Notes: generated from the letters alone by a model not told the origin. Counted from the stretch's first letter, positions 15,598 to 23,602 are shown. The stretch: DNA of 33,845 nucleotides from Rhodococcus yananensis (GCF_020515525.1 NZ_JAIYEP010000051.1:1-33845); one strand, 5' to 3'. A program made the numbers and translations.

Positions 15598-16467
15598 TCA
15601 GCCGAATGCGAGCGCCGGGCTCGTCACGACCGCCCACACGAGCATGGCGAGTCCGGTGTCGCGCAACGCGGGCAGCAGTTCCAAGCCCATCCCGCCGCGC
15701 CGGATCGGCGCGTGTGCGCGCACGGCGAACGGCACCGCGAGGAACCCGGCCAGCGCCCAGGGAGTCGACCATGCCAACGCGATCGACACCGCGAACGGCA
15801 CCGTCACGAGCGTCATGTGCAGGAGGCGGGTGCGCGGATCCCCGAGTCGCACCGCGAGCGTCCGCTTTCCGGACTCACGGTCGGTGGGGATGTCACGGAG
15901 GTTGTTCGTGACCATCACCGAACTGGAGAAGCACCCGACCGCGACCGCCGCGACCACACCCACCCAGTCGACGCGCCCGGCCTGCACGAACTGGGTACCC
16001 AGGACGGCGATCAACCCGAAGAACACGAAGACGGCGATCTCGCCGAGCCCGCTGTACCCGTACGGGCTGCGGCCACCGGTGTAGTACCAGGCTCCGAGAA
16101 TGCACACGACGCCGACGAGCAGCAGCCACCACGCGCTGGTCACGGCGAGAACCAGGCCGGCGACCGCGCCCACCCCGAAACAGGCGAACGCGGCGCGTTT
16201 CACCGCGCCCGGCGACGCCAGTCCGGAACCCACGAGGCGCATGGGACCGACCCGTTCGTCGTCGGTGCCCCGCACCCCGTCGGAATAGTCGTTGGCGTAG
16301 TTGACGCCGATGTTCAGCGACAGCGCCACGATCAGCGCGAGCAGCGCCTTCCACCACACCGCGCCGTCGAGAGCGGCGGCCGCACCCGTTCCCACGAGCA
16401 CCGGTGCGATCGCGTTGGGGAGGGTGCGCGGGCGGGCGCCTTCGAGCCATTGACCAGCGGTTGCCAT
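15598..16467 (-). CDS. menA: 1,4-dihydroxy-2-naphthoate polyprenyltransferase
   Basis: MenA joins the long polyprenyl chain to 1,4-dihydroxy-2-naphthoate, giving demethylmenaquinone in the membrane. The 289-residue UbiA-family protein has about nine helices and both Asp-rich Mg2+/diphosphate motifs: NDYSD (59-63) and [22 protein letters not shown] (188-209). Start ATG 16467 is preceded by a GAAGAT hexamer and 6 nt, suggesting a leaderless internal promoter even though menE ends 48 nt upstream. It corresponds to Rv0534c. Its prenyl donor would come from the synthase at 31802. Confidence 0.96.
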   Translation of the reverse strand: MATAGQWLEGARPRTLPNAIAPVLVGTGAAAALDGAVWWKALLALIVALSLNIGVNYANDYSDGVRGTDDERVGPMRLVGSGLASPGAVKRAAFACFGVGAVAGLVLAVTSAWWLLLVGVVCILGAWYYTGGRSPYGYSGLGEIAVFVFFGLIAVLGTQFVQAGRVDWVGVVAAVAVGCFSSSVMVTNNLRDIPTDRESGKRTLAVRLGDPRTRLLHMTLVTVPFAVSIALAWSTPWALAGFLAVPFAVRAHAPIRRGGMGLELLPALRDTGLAMLVWAVVTSPALAFG

Positions 16468-16473
16468 GCGTCG

Positions 16474-16479
16474 ATCTTC
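16474..16479 (-). promoter_or_regulatory. -10-like element of menA
   Basis: GAAGAT on the minus strand lies 6 nt before ATG 16467. The same hexamer lies 6 nt before the proposed menJ start. This would let menA be transcribed apart from the pitA-menE string. Confidence 0.35.
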
Positions 16480-16515
16480 GCACCCGGTCCGCGGCGTCCC
16501 GCGTCCGGGCGAGGC

Positions 16516-17664
16516 TCAGGAGAAACGCGCGGTCAACCCCCGTCGGTCGACCTTGCCGGGGCCGCGCAACGGCAGCGCATCGACGACGTGGAGTTCGCGG
16601 GGTGCGGCGGCAGCACCGAGAGCATCGCTCACGAACGCGCGGAGCTCGGCGAGATCCGGGGAGTCCGGTCCGGCCGCGACCACCACGGCCGTGACGCGGT
16701 GCCCCAGTCGGTCGTCGGGGAGGCCGACGACCGCGGCCTCGCGCACCGCAGGGTGCTCCACGAGCACCGCCTCCACGACCTGCGGCACCACCGTCAGTCC
16801 ACCGCTCGAGATCGCTTCGTCGAGACGGCCGACGATGTGCAGCACTCCGTCGTCGACGATGCCCGCGTCGTCGGTGCGGAACCATCCGGGTTCGGCGAAC
16901 GCCGGATGATCGGGCATACCTCGGTAGCCGGAGGCGAGCGTCCTGCCGCCGAGCCACACGCGGGAGTCGTCGTCCACTCGGACCCGGACGCCGTCGAGCG
17001 GTACACCGTCGTACACGCAGCCACCGCACGTCTCGCTCATCCCGTACGTCCGCACGACGTGCACACCCGACTGCCGCGCGCGGCGCAGAACGGGCGCGGG
17101 TGTTGCGGCACCTCCGAGGAGGATCGCGTCGAGGGACGCGAGCGCGTCGAGCGCCTCGGGACGATCGAGACACTTCACGAGCTGCGTCGGGACCATCGAG
17201 GCGTATCGACGTGGCCCGGGCATCGCGGCGATCGCCGTCGGCAACTCCGCCGGATCGAACCCGTCGGAGACGTCGACGACCGTCGGAACGGTGCCGGACA
17301 GCACGCTGCGCAACAGGACCTGCATCCCGGCGATGTGATGTGCGGGAAGCGCGAGCAGCCACGATGCGGTGCCGCCGAGGGCACGGTGGGTGGCGTCACC
17401 ACCTGCGCGCAGCGCGCCCGCGGTCAACTGGGCGCCCTTCGGGGTCCCGGTCGTTCCCGAGGTCGCCACGACCAGCCCGATACCGGCGTCGATCGGTTGC
17501 CCGGGATGCAGCGCGTCGGTGAGGCGCCGGATCTCGCGGTCGTCGTCGGCGGGCACCGGAAGCAGAGCCGGACCGTCACCGTCGAGCATGCGCTGCAGCG
17601 CCGGGAGGATGTCGAGGACCCGATCACCGGACGGCACCGTGAGGACCTCGAGACGCGCCGTCAC
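16516..17664 (-). CDS. menE: o-succinylbenzoate--CoA ligase
   Basis: MenE activates o-succinylbenzoate as its CoA thioester via an acyl-adenylate. The 382-residue protein is a short ANL ligase with the P-loop TSGTTGTPKG (68-77), the AMP-binding YGMSETCGG (207-215), WFRTDDAG with the ribose-binding Asp, and a C-terminal GPGKVDRRGL with the catalytic lysine. It lacks most of the N-terminal subdomain seen in general acyl-CoA synthetases, as in Rv0542c. GTG 17664 overlaps the stop of the DUF3349 gene; the longer frame reads through that gene and is rejected. Its product is the MenB substrate. Confidence 0.94.
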   Translation of the reverse strand: MTARLEVLTVPSGDRVLDILPALQRMLDGDGPALLPVPADDDREIRRLTDALHPGQPIDAGIGLVVATSGTTGTPKGAQLTAGALRAGGDATHRALGGTASWLLALPAHHIAGMQVLLRSVLSGTVPTVVDVSDGFDPAELPTAIAAMPGPRRYASMVPTQLVKCLDRPEALDALASLDAILLGGAATPAPVLRRARQSGVHVVRTYGMSETCGGCVYDGVPLDGVRVRVDDDSRVWLGGRTLASGYRGMPDHPAFAEPGWFRTDDAGIVDDGVLHIVGRLDEAISSGGLTVVPQVVEAVLVEHPAVREAAVVGLPDDRLGHRVTAVVVAAGPDSPDLAELRAFVSDALGAAAAPRELHVVDALPLRGPGKVDRRGLTARFS

Positions 17665-17957
17665 AGGTCGTGACCCGTCAGTGGCCACCCGCCGACCTCG
17701 AGGTGCCTGCGCACCCGGTCGACGTCGTTCTCGAGGGGCATCTCGTTGGTGATCCTGGTGATCAGCACTGCGATGTCGGTCTTGCTGATCGGCAGATCGC
17801 CTTCGTCGACGAGCGCATCGACGACCTGATCGACCTCGGTGTCCGACAGTCGCCGTTTCAGCAGTGCGAACAGCGGAACGTAGTCCTGCTCCGGCACTCC
17901 CTCGGGGTAACCGGCCCGGAGCCATTCGATGATGGAGGCGAGGAACGGGGGAAGCAT
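17661..17957 (-). CDS. DUF3349 protein, copy 1
   Basis: The 98-residue helical protein shows the family features IIEWLRAGYPEGVPEQDYVPLFALLKRRLSD and a terminal VRRHLEVGGWPL. The relative in M. tuberculosis is Rv0543c, also next to menE; function is unknown. ATG 17957 has GAGGGGAA at good spacing, overlapping the stop of copy 2. It is co-translated with menE through a GTGA overlap, so a link to menaquinone or phosphate physiology is possible but unproved. Confidence 0.9.
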   Translation of the reverse strand: MLPPFLASIIEWLRAGYPEGVPEQDYVPLFALLKRRLSDTEVDQVVDALVDEGDLPISKTDIAVLITRITNEMPLENDVDRVRRHLEVGGWPLTGHDL

Positions 17958-17967
17958 CCGGTTCCCC

Positions 17968-18360
17968 TCACCGTGAGCCGTCGTCGGAGTCCCCGTCGAC
18001 GCCGGTGTTCTCGTCGGGGTCGGTGTACTCGTCGCCGCCGGTGTTCTCGTCGGGGTCGTCGGTCGCCACGACGGGCCAGCCCCCCGCGACGAGGTGTTCC
18101 GTCACACGGTCGATGTCCTCCTGGGACGGGTCCTCCTGCAACACGCCGGCGATGATCCGGCGCAGGGTGTCGTAGTCGACGTGGCGTTCCGGGTGTTCGT
18201 GCGCGGTGGCGACCGACAGATCGAGAATGCGGCCGATGTCCTCGTCGGTCAACCGGCGACGCAGGACCGACAGCAGCGCGAAATGGTCCTTGGGCGGGAT
18301 GCCCTCCGGATAGCCTGCGTGCAGCCAGTCCAGAACCGAACGCAGCGAGTATCTGGGCAC
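17968..18360 (-). CDS. DUF3349 protein, copy 2, with acidic repeat tail
   Basis: The 130-residue protein repeats the DUF3349 domain (VLDWLHAGYPEGIPPKDHFALLSVLRRRLTD...VTEHLVAGGWPV, about 9-97) and adds an acidic C-terminal tail with two DPDENTG blocks 12 residues apart. The two copies look like an old tandem duplication, since they differ at many positions. GTG 18360 is the only start that keeps the whole domain; its GAGGAAAGG ribosome site is farther away than usual. It sits 10 nt before copy 1 and 31 nt after the small membrane gene. Confidence 0.86.
   Translation of the reverse strand: MPRYSLRSVLDWLHAGYPEGIPPKDHFALLSVLRRRLTDEDIGRILDLSVATAHEHPERHVDYDTLRRIIAGVLQEDPSQEDIDRVTEHLVAGGWPVVATDDPDENTGGDEYTDPDENTGVDGDSDDGSR
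18001..18058. repeat. Direct repeat encoding the acidic tail of DUF3349 copy 2
   Basis: A 22-nt sequence beginning GCCGGTGTTCTCGTC is identical at 18001-18022 and 18037-18058, an offset of 36 bp or 12 codons. It stays in frame and produces the repeated DPDENTG residues. Copy number may vary between strains. Confidence 0.85.
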
Positions 18361-18391
18361 AGTGATCGTTCGTCCCTTTCCTCGACCGTGA

Positions 18392-18652
18392 TCAGAAGAC
18401 GTGGATACCGAGACTGTTCGACAGGAAGTCGGCAGTCAACAGCAGTATCCCCGCGACGATCGCGATCACCACGACAGCGAAGCAGACGGCGGCGCCGACG
18501 CGACCGAGGAGGGTCGCGCGCCCGTCCTCGGTCTGCCCGTACGCGAGCGAACGCATTCCCAGGGCGAACACCGCGGGCAGTCCGGCACCGAGAAGGACGC
18601 CGACGAGTACGACCTGCCACAGCGAATCGAGGGTGTGCACCAGCAGGTTCAC
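18392..18652 (-). CDS. Small two-helix membrane protein coupled to pitA
   Basis: The 86-residue protein has two hydrophobic helices (about 11-32, VVLVGVLLGAGLPAVFALGMR, and 53-76, AVCFAVVVIAIVAGILLLTADFL) with a polar loop between. GTG 18652 overlaps the pitA stop (GTGA), so the two are made together. The same arrangement occurs in M. tuberculosis (Rv0544c beside pitA). It may be an accessory subunit of the phosphate transporter, which is inferred from coupling only. Confidence 0.82.
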   Translation of the reverse strand: MNLLVHTLDSLWQVVLVGVLLGAGLPAVFALGMRSLAYGQTEDGRATLLGRVGAAVCFAVVVIAIVAGILLLTADFLSNSLGIHVF

Positions 18653-19833
18653 GGGCGGGCCTCCGCATCGGCGGGCACGGCGACGGACGCGGCATCGTCG
18701 TGACCGGCGCCGTCCCAGTCGGCGTTGACGTTCGACGAATCGACCGGCTGACGACGCGACCGCAGGTACATCAGCAGCGCGAGCGCGCACAGCACCGCGA
18801 ACACGACGAGCACTCCGGCGAGACCGCCGATCAGATGCGCGACCGCCCAGCAGAGTGCACCGACGACACCTGCGCACGGCAGTGTGATCAGCCAGGCCAC
18901 GGCCATCCGTCCCGCGATGCCCCACCGAACCTCGGCGCCCTTGGTGCCGAGTCCCGTGCCGAGGATCGAGCCGGTCGCGACGTGCGTGGTCGACAGCGGG
19001 AGCCCGAAGTGGCTGGACGTGAGAATGATCGCGGCGGACGACGACTCCGCGGCCATGCCCTGCGGGGGTGTGATCTCGACGAGACCCTTGCCGAGGGTCC
19101 GGATGATCCGCCAGCCACCGAGATAGGTGCCGAGGGCGATCGCGACCGCGCACGCGAACTTCACCCAGAACGGCATCTCGGTGTCGGGCGTGAGCGTTCC
19201 GTACGCGACGAGCGCCAGGAAGATCACGCCCATCGTCTTCTGCGCGTCGTTCGTACCGTGCGCGAGGGAGACCAGCGACGCCGTGCCGATCTGACCGATC
19301 CGGAAACCCTTGCTGCGGGTGCCCTCGGGGACGTCACGGGTGATCCGATGAACCGACCACGTGCCGACGGACGCGACGAGCGCCGCCACCACGGGGGCGA
19401 GCAGCGCCGGGATGATCACCTTGCCGAGTACGCCGTCCCACACGACACCGCCGACGCCGATCGCGGCGAGCGCCGAGCCGATCAGGCCACCGAACAGGGC
19501 ATGCGAAGAACTCGACGGCAGGCCGAACAACCATGTCGCGAGGTTCCACAGGATGCCGCCGACCAACCCGGCGAACACGATCAGCAACAGGTCCGAACCA
19601 CTGGTGCTGTCGAGATTCACCACACCCTTGGCGACGGTCGCGGCGACCTCGACCGACAGGAACGCGCCCACCAGGTTGAGGATTGCCGAGAGGGCGACCG
19701 CAGTCTTCGGCTTCAACGCACCGGTGGCGATGGATGTGGCCATCGCATTGCCCGTGTCGTGGAAGCCGTTCGTGAAGTCGAAAGCGAGGGCAGTGACGAC
19801 CACCACCAGTAGGACAACGAACTCTGCGGTCAC
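18649..19833 (-). CDS. pitA: Low-affinity inorganic phosphate transporter, PiT family
   Basis: The 394-residue protein has about ten membrane helices and the PiT signature GFHDTGNAMAT near residue 24 (DFTNGFHDTGNAMATSIATGAL), repeated in inverted form later as SLAHGTNDAQKTMG. This duplicated GxxDxxN-type arrangement defines metal-phosphate or cation-phosphate symporters. The C-terminus after the last helix is polar and variable. GTG 19833 gives the usual N-terminus. It heads a probable transcript continuing through the small membrane gene, both DUF3349 genes and menE. It corresponds to Rv0545c. Confidence 0.95.
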   Translation of the reverse strand: MTAEFVVLLVVVVTALAFDFTNGFHDTGNAMATSIATGALKPKTAVALSAILNLVGAFLSVEVAATVAKGVVNLDSTSGSDLLLIVFAGLVGGILWNLATWLFGLPSSSSHALFGGLIGSALAAIGVGGVVWDGVLGKVIIPALLAPVVAALVASVGTWSVHRITRDVPEGTRSKGFRIGQIGTASLVSLAHGTNDAQKTMGVIFLALVAYGTLTPDTEMPFWVKFACAVAIALGTYLGGWRIIRTLGKGLVEITPPQGMAAESSSAAIILTSSHFGLPLSTTHVATGSILGTGLGTKGAEVRWGIAGRMAVAWLITLPCAGVVGALCWAVAHLIGGLAGVLVVFAVLCALALLMYLRSRRQPVDSSNVNADWDGAGHDDAASVAVPADAEARP

Positions 19834-19883
19834 GTCTCACGATTGTGAGGTAGTGAGGGGGGGAAAGTACAGCCGGGAAACGG

Positions 19884-19902
19884 GTGAATACCGACACGTG
19901 AA
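19884..19902. promoter_or_regulatory. GTGAA direct repeats upstream of pitA
   Basis: GTGAA occurs at 19884-19888 and 19898-19902 (TTCAC on the pitA strand), with a further GTGA at 19909. They lie in the 149-bp gap before pitA. Short direct repeats of this type are used by phosphate-response regulators of the PhoP/RegX3 kind, but the spacing (14 and 11 bp) is not regular, so this is only suggestive. Confidence 0.2.
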
Positions 19903-19982
19903 CAATTCGTGACGTCCGACCGGTGACGGAGGACGCGCACTGTGCCCGATGTCACCCGGTTCGGGTCCCGAATCGGGTCCGG

Positions 19983-20372
19983 TCAGCGGACGTCGCGGCG
20001 GATCGGATGATCCGGAGGGATCTGGACGAGCACGACGGGAATGCCGTCGGGATCGGCGATCCACAGCTCGTGCAGACCCCACGGTTCGGCCCGGGCCTCA
20101 CGCACCACCGTCACACCCGACGCGACCAACTCGTCCTGCGCCGCATACACGTCGCGCACCTGCAGCCACAGCGCGCCGCGGAAGGGCTGCGGGTCCGAGG
20201 AGGACCCGGTGTCGCCGTGCGCGGCGATCTCGACGAGGCCCTGTCCGGCGAAGAACACGGTGCCGCCCGGATACTCCCGGGCGATCGCCAACCCGAGCGT
20301 CGTCCCGTAGAACTCGAGCGCCGCGTCGTAGTCCGCGGGTCGCAGGATCATGCGACTGCTGAGGATCTCCAC
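19983..20372 (-). CDS. VOC (glyoxalase/bleomycin-resistance) family protein
   Basis: The 129-residue protein has the paired beta-alpha-beta-beta-beta modules of the vicinal-oxygen-chelate fold: MILRPADYDAALEFYGTTLGLAIAREYPGGTVFFAGQGLVEIAAH, then LWLQVRDVYAAQDELVASGVTVVREARAEPWGLHELWIADPDGIPVVLVQ. Metal-ligand positions could include H52 and the ELWIADPDG segment. The substrate is unknown. It corresponds in place to Rv0546c. It follows the 148-residue unknown protein by 3 nt, so the two are co-transcribed. Confidence 0.88.
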   Translation of the reverse strand: MEILSSRMILRPADYDAALEFYGTTLGLAIAREYPGGTVFFAGQGLVEIAAHGDTGSSSDPQPFRGALWLQVRDVYAAQDELVASGVTVVREARAEPWGLHELWIADPDGIPVVLVQIPPDHPIRRDVR

Positions 20373-20375
20373 GTC

Positions 20376-20822
20376 TCATCCCTCCCGTCCGGGGCGCGAC
20401 TCGTGGCCGCTGCGACCACGCGTGCGGCGTGCTTCCTTCGACTCCGATTCGTACAGGTGCCGCCGACCCGCGACCAGGGCGTCTCGGACGTCGGCGTCGA
20501 GTGCGCGCAGTTCCGACCAGTAGCCGTCGTCGAACTCCTCGACGAGTTGGAACGTCCACCGGCCCTCCGCGACGTTGCGCCCCACGAGCTCGCGCCGGAC
20601 CCGCTCGGCGAGAGCTTCGTGCCCGGCGGCGCGCGACAACTCCGCGGCCTCCCCGACCTGCCGGTCCGCACGCCCCATCAACTGGTGGAAGCCGTACAGG
20701 TGGCCGCGGGCCTGCTCGACGGTCTCGAGGGCCTCCGACAGCTTCCCCACCGCTTCGACGGTCGCGTCCGACACACCGTCGGGGCGGACGTGCGCCGGGT
20801 CGGGTCGCTCGCGGTCGGCCAT
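20376..20822 (-). CDS. Hypothetical helical protein between menB and the VOC gene
   Basis: I do not recognise the family. The 148-residue protein is mostly helical and strongly charged. Residues 19-60 (ATVEAVGKLSEALETVEQARGHLYGFHQLMGRADRQVGEAAELSRAAG) look like a helical hairpin, followed by RRELVGRNVAEGRWTFQLVEEFDDGYW and a very basic tail rich in Arg, Glu and Ser. No signal peptide or membrane helix is present. ATG 20822 is the only sensible start, since the longer frame runs through menB. It is 3 nt upstream of the VOC gene. Confidence 0.75.
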   Translation of the reverse strand: MADRERPDPAHVRPDGVSDATVEAVGKLSEALETVEQARGHLYGFHQLMGRADRQVGEAAELSRAAGHEALAERVRRELVGRNVAEGRWTFQLVEEFDDGYWSELRALDADVRDALVAGRRHLYESESKEARRTRGRSGHESRPGREG

Positions 20823-20935
20823 GCGTCGAGTGTGCCGGACGGTACGTGTCGCCGGTCGTCGTCCGGCCGGATCGGGGTGGACGACGACGGCGGCGAACCG
20901 GTCGGTGCTGCGAATCGGTCGGTGGTGCCGATCGG

Positions 20936-21829
20936 TCAGTAGTGCCAGGGGAACGGCGACCAGTCCGGGTCGCGCTTCTCCAGGAAGCTGTCGCGGCCCT
21001 CGATGGCCTCGTCCGTCATGTACGCGAGGCGGGTGGCCTCCCCGGCGAACAACTGTTGGCCCACGAGACCGTCGTCGGTGAGGTTGAACGCGTACTTGAG
21101 CATGCGCTGGGCCTGCGGCGACTTTCCGTTGATCTTCGCAGCCCACTCCAGCGCCACGTTCTCGAGCTCGTCGTGGTCGACGACCCTGTTGACGGCACCC
21201 ATGTGGTGCATGTCCTCGGCCGTGTAGGTGTCGCCGAGGAAGAAGATCTCCCGCGCGAACTTCTGGCCCACCATCTTCGCGAGGTACGCGCTGCCGTAAC
21301 CGCCGTCGAAGCTGCCCACGTCCGCGTCGGTCTGCTTGAAGCGGGCGTGCTCGCGGGACGCGAGAGTCAGGTCGCAGGTGACGTGCAGGCTGTGCCCGCC
21401 GCCGGCCGCCCATCCGTTGACGAGCGCGATCACGACCTTCGGCATGAATCGGATCAGACGCTGCACCTCGAGGATGTGCAGGCGTCCGGCGCGTGCCGCG
21501 TCGACCGTGTCGGCGGTCTCGCCGTCCGCGTACTGGTAGCCGCTGCGCCCGCGGATCCGTTGGTCGCCGCCGGAGCAGAACGCCCAGCCGCCGTCCTTCG
21601 GGCTCGGTCCGTTGCCGGTGAGCAGCACGCACCCCACGTCGGCGGTCATCCGCGCGTGATCGAGGGTGCGGTACAGCTCGTCGACGGTGTGGGGGCGGAA
21701 GGCGTTGCGCACCTCGGGACGGTCGAACGCGACACGGACGGTGCCCTGCGACACATGACGGTGATAGGTGATGTCGGTGAGGTTCTCGAAACCGGGAACA
21801 GGGCGCCACAACTCAGGATTGAAGGTCAC
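20936..21829 (-). CDS. menB: 1,4-dihydroxy-2-naphthoyl-CoA synthase
   Basis: MenB cyclises o-succinylbenzoyl-CoA to 1,4-dihydroxy-2-naphthoyl-CoA. The 297-residue crotonase-fold enzyme shows the oxyanion-hole segments AFCSGGDQRIRG (84-94 region) and NGWAAGGGHSLHVTCDL (138-153), and QTDADVGSFDGGYGSAYL (166-183). The latter contains the aspartates that make the M. tuberculosis type independent of bicarbonate. The C-terminus FLEKRDPDWSPFPWHY is characteristic. GTG 21829 follows a TAAGGT hexamer by 6 nt, so the message is probably leaderless. It diverges from the thioesterase-menC pair across 62 bp and corresponds to Rv0548c. Confidence 0.97.
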   Translation of the reverse strand: MTFNPELWRPVPGFENLTDITYHRHVSQGTVRVAFDRPEVRNAFRPHTVDELYRTLDHARMTADVGCVLLTGNGPSPKDGGWAFCSGGDQRIRGRSGYQYADGETADTVDAARAGRLHILEVQRLIRFMPKVVIALVNGWAAGGGHSLHVTCDLTLASREHARFKQTDADVGSFDGGYGSAYLAKMVGQKFAREIFFLGDTYTAEDMHHMGAVNRVVDHDELENVALEWAAKINGKSPQAQRMLKYAFNLTDDGLVGQQLFAGEATRLAYMTDEAIEGRDSFLEKRDPDWSPFPWHY

Positions 21830-21835
21830 GTCGTC

Positions 21836-21841
21836 ACCTTA
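21836..21841 (-). promoter_or_regulatory. -10 element of menB (leaderless)
   Basis: TAAGGT on the minus strand ends 6 nt before GTG 21829. Together with TAACGT at 21878-21883 on the other strand it makes a very compact divergent promoter between menB and the thioesterase-menC unit. Confidence 0.5.
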
Positions 21842-21877
21842 AGGCCGTGTCGCCCGAACGTGGACCCGCCCGCCGGA

Positions 21878-21883
21878 TAACGT
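21878..21883 (+). promoter_or_regulatory. -10 element of the thioesterase-menC unit
   Basis: TAACGT lies 8 nt before ATG 21892. The identical hexamer lies 7 nt before the menG start. AGGG just before the ATG is too close to serve as an efficient ribosome site. Confidence 0.4.
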
Positions 21884-21891
21884 GCAGGGTC

Positions 21892-22527
21892 ATGAGCGAA
21901 CAGGCGGACCGCGTCGACGACGACTACGAACACCACGGTGGGTTCCCGGTGTATCGGCCGGTGCAGGCGGGGCCGAACTTCGGCAGATTCGTCGAGGCGT
22001 TCCGTCGATTGCAGGACCTCGCCGTGTCGACCCACCTCCCCGACGCGGTGCTGGGCGACGCGATCGAGAAGGCCGAGGCACTCGGGGACCTCCTCGAACC
22101 GCACCGCGTGCGCGAGGGGGAGTCGCCGGCCGGCTTCGCGGTGGAACTGCCCGGTCGGGGCAGCCTGCTGATGCTGCCGTGGACGATCGAGAAGTTCGAC
22201 GCCGACGGGGTGCGCTCGCGCGGCACCTTCCGTCGCTACCACCTCGGGGGGAACGGGGCCGCGCACGGTGGCACGCTGCCGTTGCTGTTCGACGACCTGT
22301 TCGGGATGGTGATCCACGCCCACGGCCGGCCCATCGCCCGCACCGGCTACCTCCACGTCAACTATCGGAAGATCACTCCGATCGAGACCGAACTCGTCGT
22401 CGAAGGGCGGGTCGACCGGGTCGACGGGCGCAAGGCGTTCTGCACCGCCGAATTGCGCGACCTCGACGGCGATGTGCTCGCCGACTGCGAGGCGCTGATG
22501 ATCGAACTGCTCCCCGGCCAGCCGTGA
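21892..22527 (+). CDS. PaaI/THEM4-like hotdog thioesterase, candidate DHNA-CoA thioesterase
   Basis: The 211-residue protein has an N-terminal helical part (1-85) and a hotdog domain (about 90-208) with the PaaI/4HBT signature GGNGAAHGGTLPLLFDDLFG: H125-G-G on the turn and D134/D135 on the long helix, followed by TGYLHVNYRKITPIETELVVEGRV. Such enzymes cleave acyl-CoA thioesters. It is divergent from menB and its stop overlaps the menC start, a context that points to the DHNA-CoA hydrolysis step (MenI), for which no other gene is seen here. That assignment is inference; it could equally act on fatty acyl-CoA. Confidence 0.85.
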   Translation: MSEQADRVDDDYEHHGGFPVYRPVQAGPNFGRFVEAFRRLQDLAVSTHLPDAVLGDAIEKAEALGDLLEPHRVREGESPAGFAVELPGRGSLLMLPWTIEKFDADGVRSRGTFRRYHLGGNGAAHGGTLPLLFDDLFGMVIHAHGRPIARTGYLHVNYRKITPIETELVVEGRVDRVDGRKAFCTAELRDLDGDVLADCEALMIELLPGQP

Positions 22528-23513
22528 CCGCGCCACCGTTCGTCCCGCCCCCGCTCGACGAGGTGCTCGCCGGCGCAGTCGTCGTGTCGCTACCGATGCG
22601 GGTGCGTTTCCGCGGCATCACCGAACGGGAGGTCGTGCTCGTCGAGGGGCCGGCCGGGTGGGGTGAATTCGGGCCGTTCGTCGAGTACGACGATTCCGAG
22701 GCGGCCGACTGGCTGCGGTCGGCGCTCGAATCGGCGTGGCTCCCCGCGCCGCCGCCGCGCCGTGCCACGGTTCCCGTCAACGCGACGGTGCCGGCCGTCG
22801 ATCCGGATCGTGTACCCGAGGTGCTGGCCCGATTCCCGGGTGCGCGCACCGCGAAGGTCAAGGTCGCCGAACGGGGTCAGGGCCTCACCCAGGATCTCGC
22901 GCGGGTCGCGGCGGTGCGCGCGCTCGTTCCCGAGGTGCGGATCGACGCGAACGGCGGTTGGAACGTCGACGAGGCGGTCACCGCACTCACCGCGCTCACT
23001 GCCGACGCACCGCTCCAGTACGCGGAACAGCCGTGCGCGACCGTGCCGGAACTCGTCGAGGTCCGCCGCAGGGTGCCGGATGTGCGGATCGCCGCCGACG
23101 AGAGCATTCGCCGTGCCGACGACCCGATGCGGGTGGTGCGGGCCGGCGGCGCCGACGTGGCCGTGGTCAAGGTGGCCCCGCTCGGCGGAATCCGACGGTT
23201 GCTGGCGCTGGCCGACGAACTGGCAGGTCACGGCGTCCCCGTCGTCGTGTCCAGTGCACTCGAATCGGCGGTCGGGATGGGTGCGGGACTCGCCGCGGCC
23301 GCGGCACTGCCGGATCTGCCGTTCGCGTGCGGACTCGGCACGGGCGGCCTGTTCGCGGCCGATGTGGCGGCGCCGCGGAACCCGACCGCGGGAGCGTTGG
23401 CGCCGGTGGCCGTGGTGCCGGACCCGGCGATGATCGCGGAACTCGCGGTCGCGCCCGACCGTCGCCGGTGGTGGTTCGAGCGGATCCGCAGGACCCACGC
23501 CCTGCTCGGGTGA
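22524..23513 (+). CDS. menC: o-succinylbenzoate synthase
   Basis: MenC dehydrates SHCHC to o-succinylbenzoate. The 329-residue enolase-superfamily protein shows the catalytic pair K111-x-K113 (AKVKVAE), metal ligands D141 (RIDANGGW), E168 (AEQPC) and D192 (AADES), and the opposite lysine K216 (VVKVAPLGG). Length and motif spacing match actinobacterial MenC (Rv0553). GTG 22524 overlaps the thioesterase stop (GTGA); longer frames upstream run through that gene. It provides the MenE substrate. Confidence 0.96.
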   Translation: MTAPPFVPPPLDEVLAGAVVVSLPMRVRFRGITEREVVLVEGPAGWGEFGPFVEYDDSEAADWLRSALESAWLPAPPPRRATVPVNATVPAVDPDRVPEVLARFPGARTAKVKVAERGQGLTQDLARVAAVRALVPEVRIDANGGWNVDEAVTALTALTADAPLQYAEQPCATVPELVEVRRRVPDVRIAADESIRRADDPMRVVRAGGADVAVVKVAPLGGIRRLLALADELAGHGVPVVVSSALESAVGMGAGLAAAAALPDLPFACGLGTGGLFAADVAAPRNPTAGALAPVAVVPDPAMIAELAVAPDRRRWWFERIRRTHALLG

Positions 23514-23602
23514 ACCGGGCCGAGCGCATGCCCGCGAGGTCGGTGTGGAAGGCCGGATGGAATGCGGGTCGTGGTCGGGGTAGGTTCGCAGCCGCGGCGT
23601 CG

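Noticed and set aside
15712-17673. A 653-codon open frame on the plus strand opposite menA and menE
   Set aside because: It mirrors two clearly recognised minus-strand enzymes and encodes a low-complexity Arg/His/Asp/Glu-rich product with no motif.
18094-19812. A 572-codon open frame on the plus strand opposite pitA
   Set aside because: It is the antisense of the PiT transporter; the product is an unstructured charged string. The real gene is on the minus strand.
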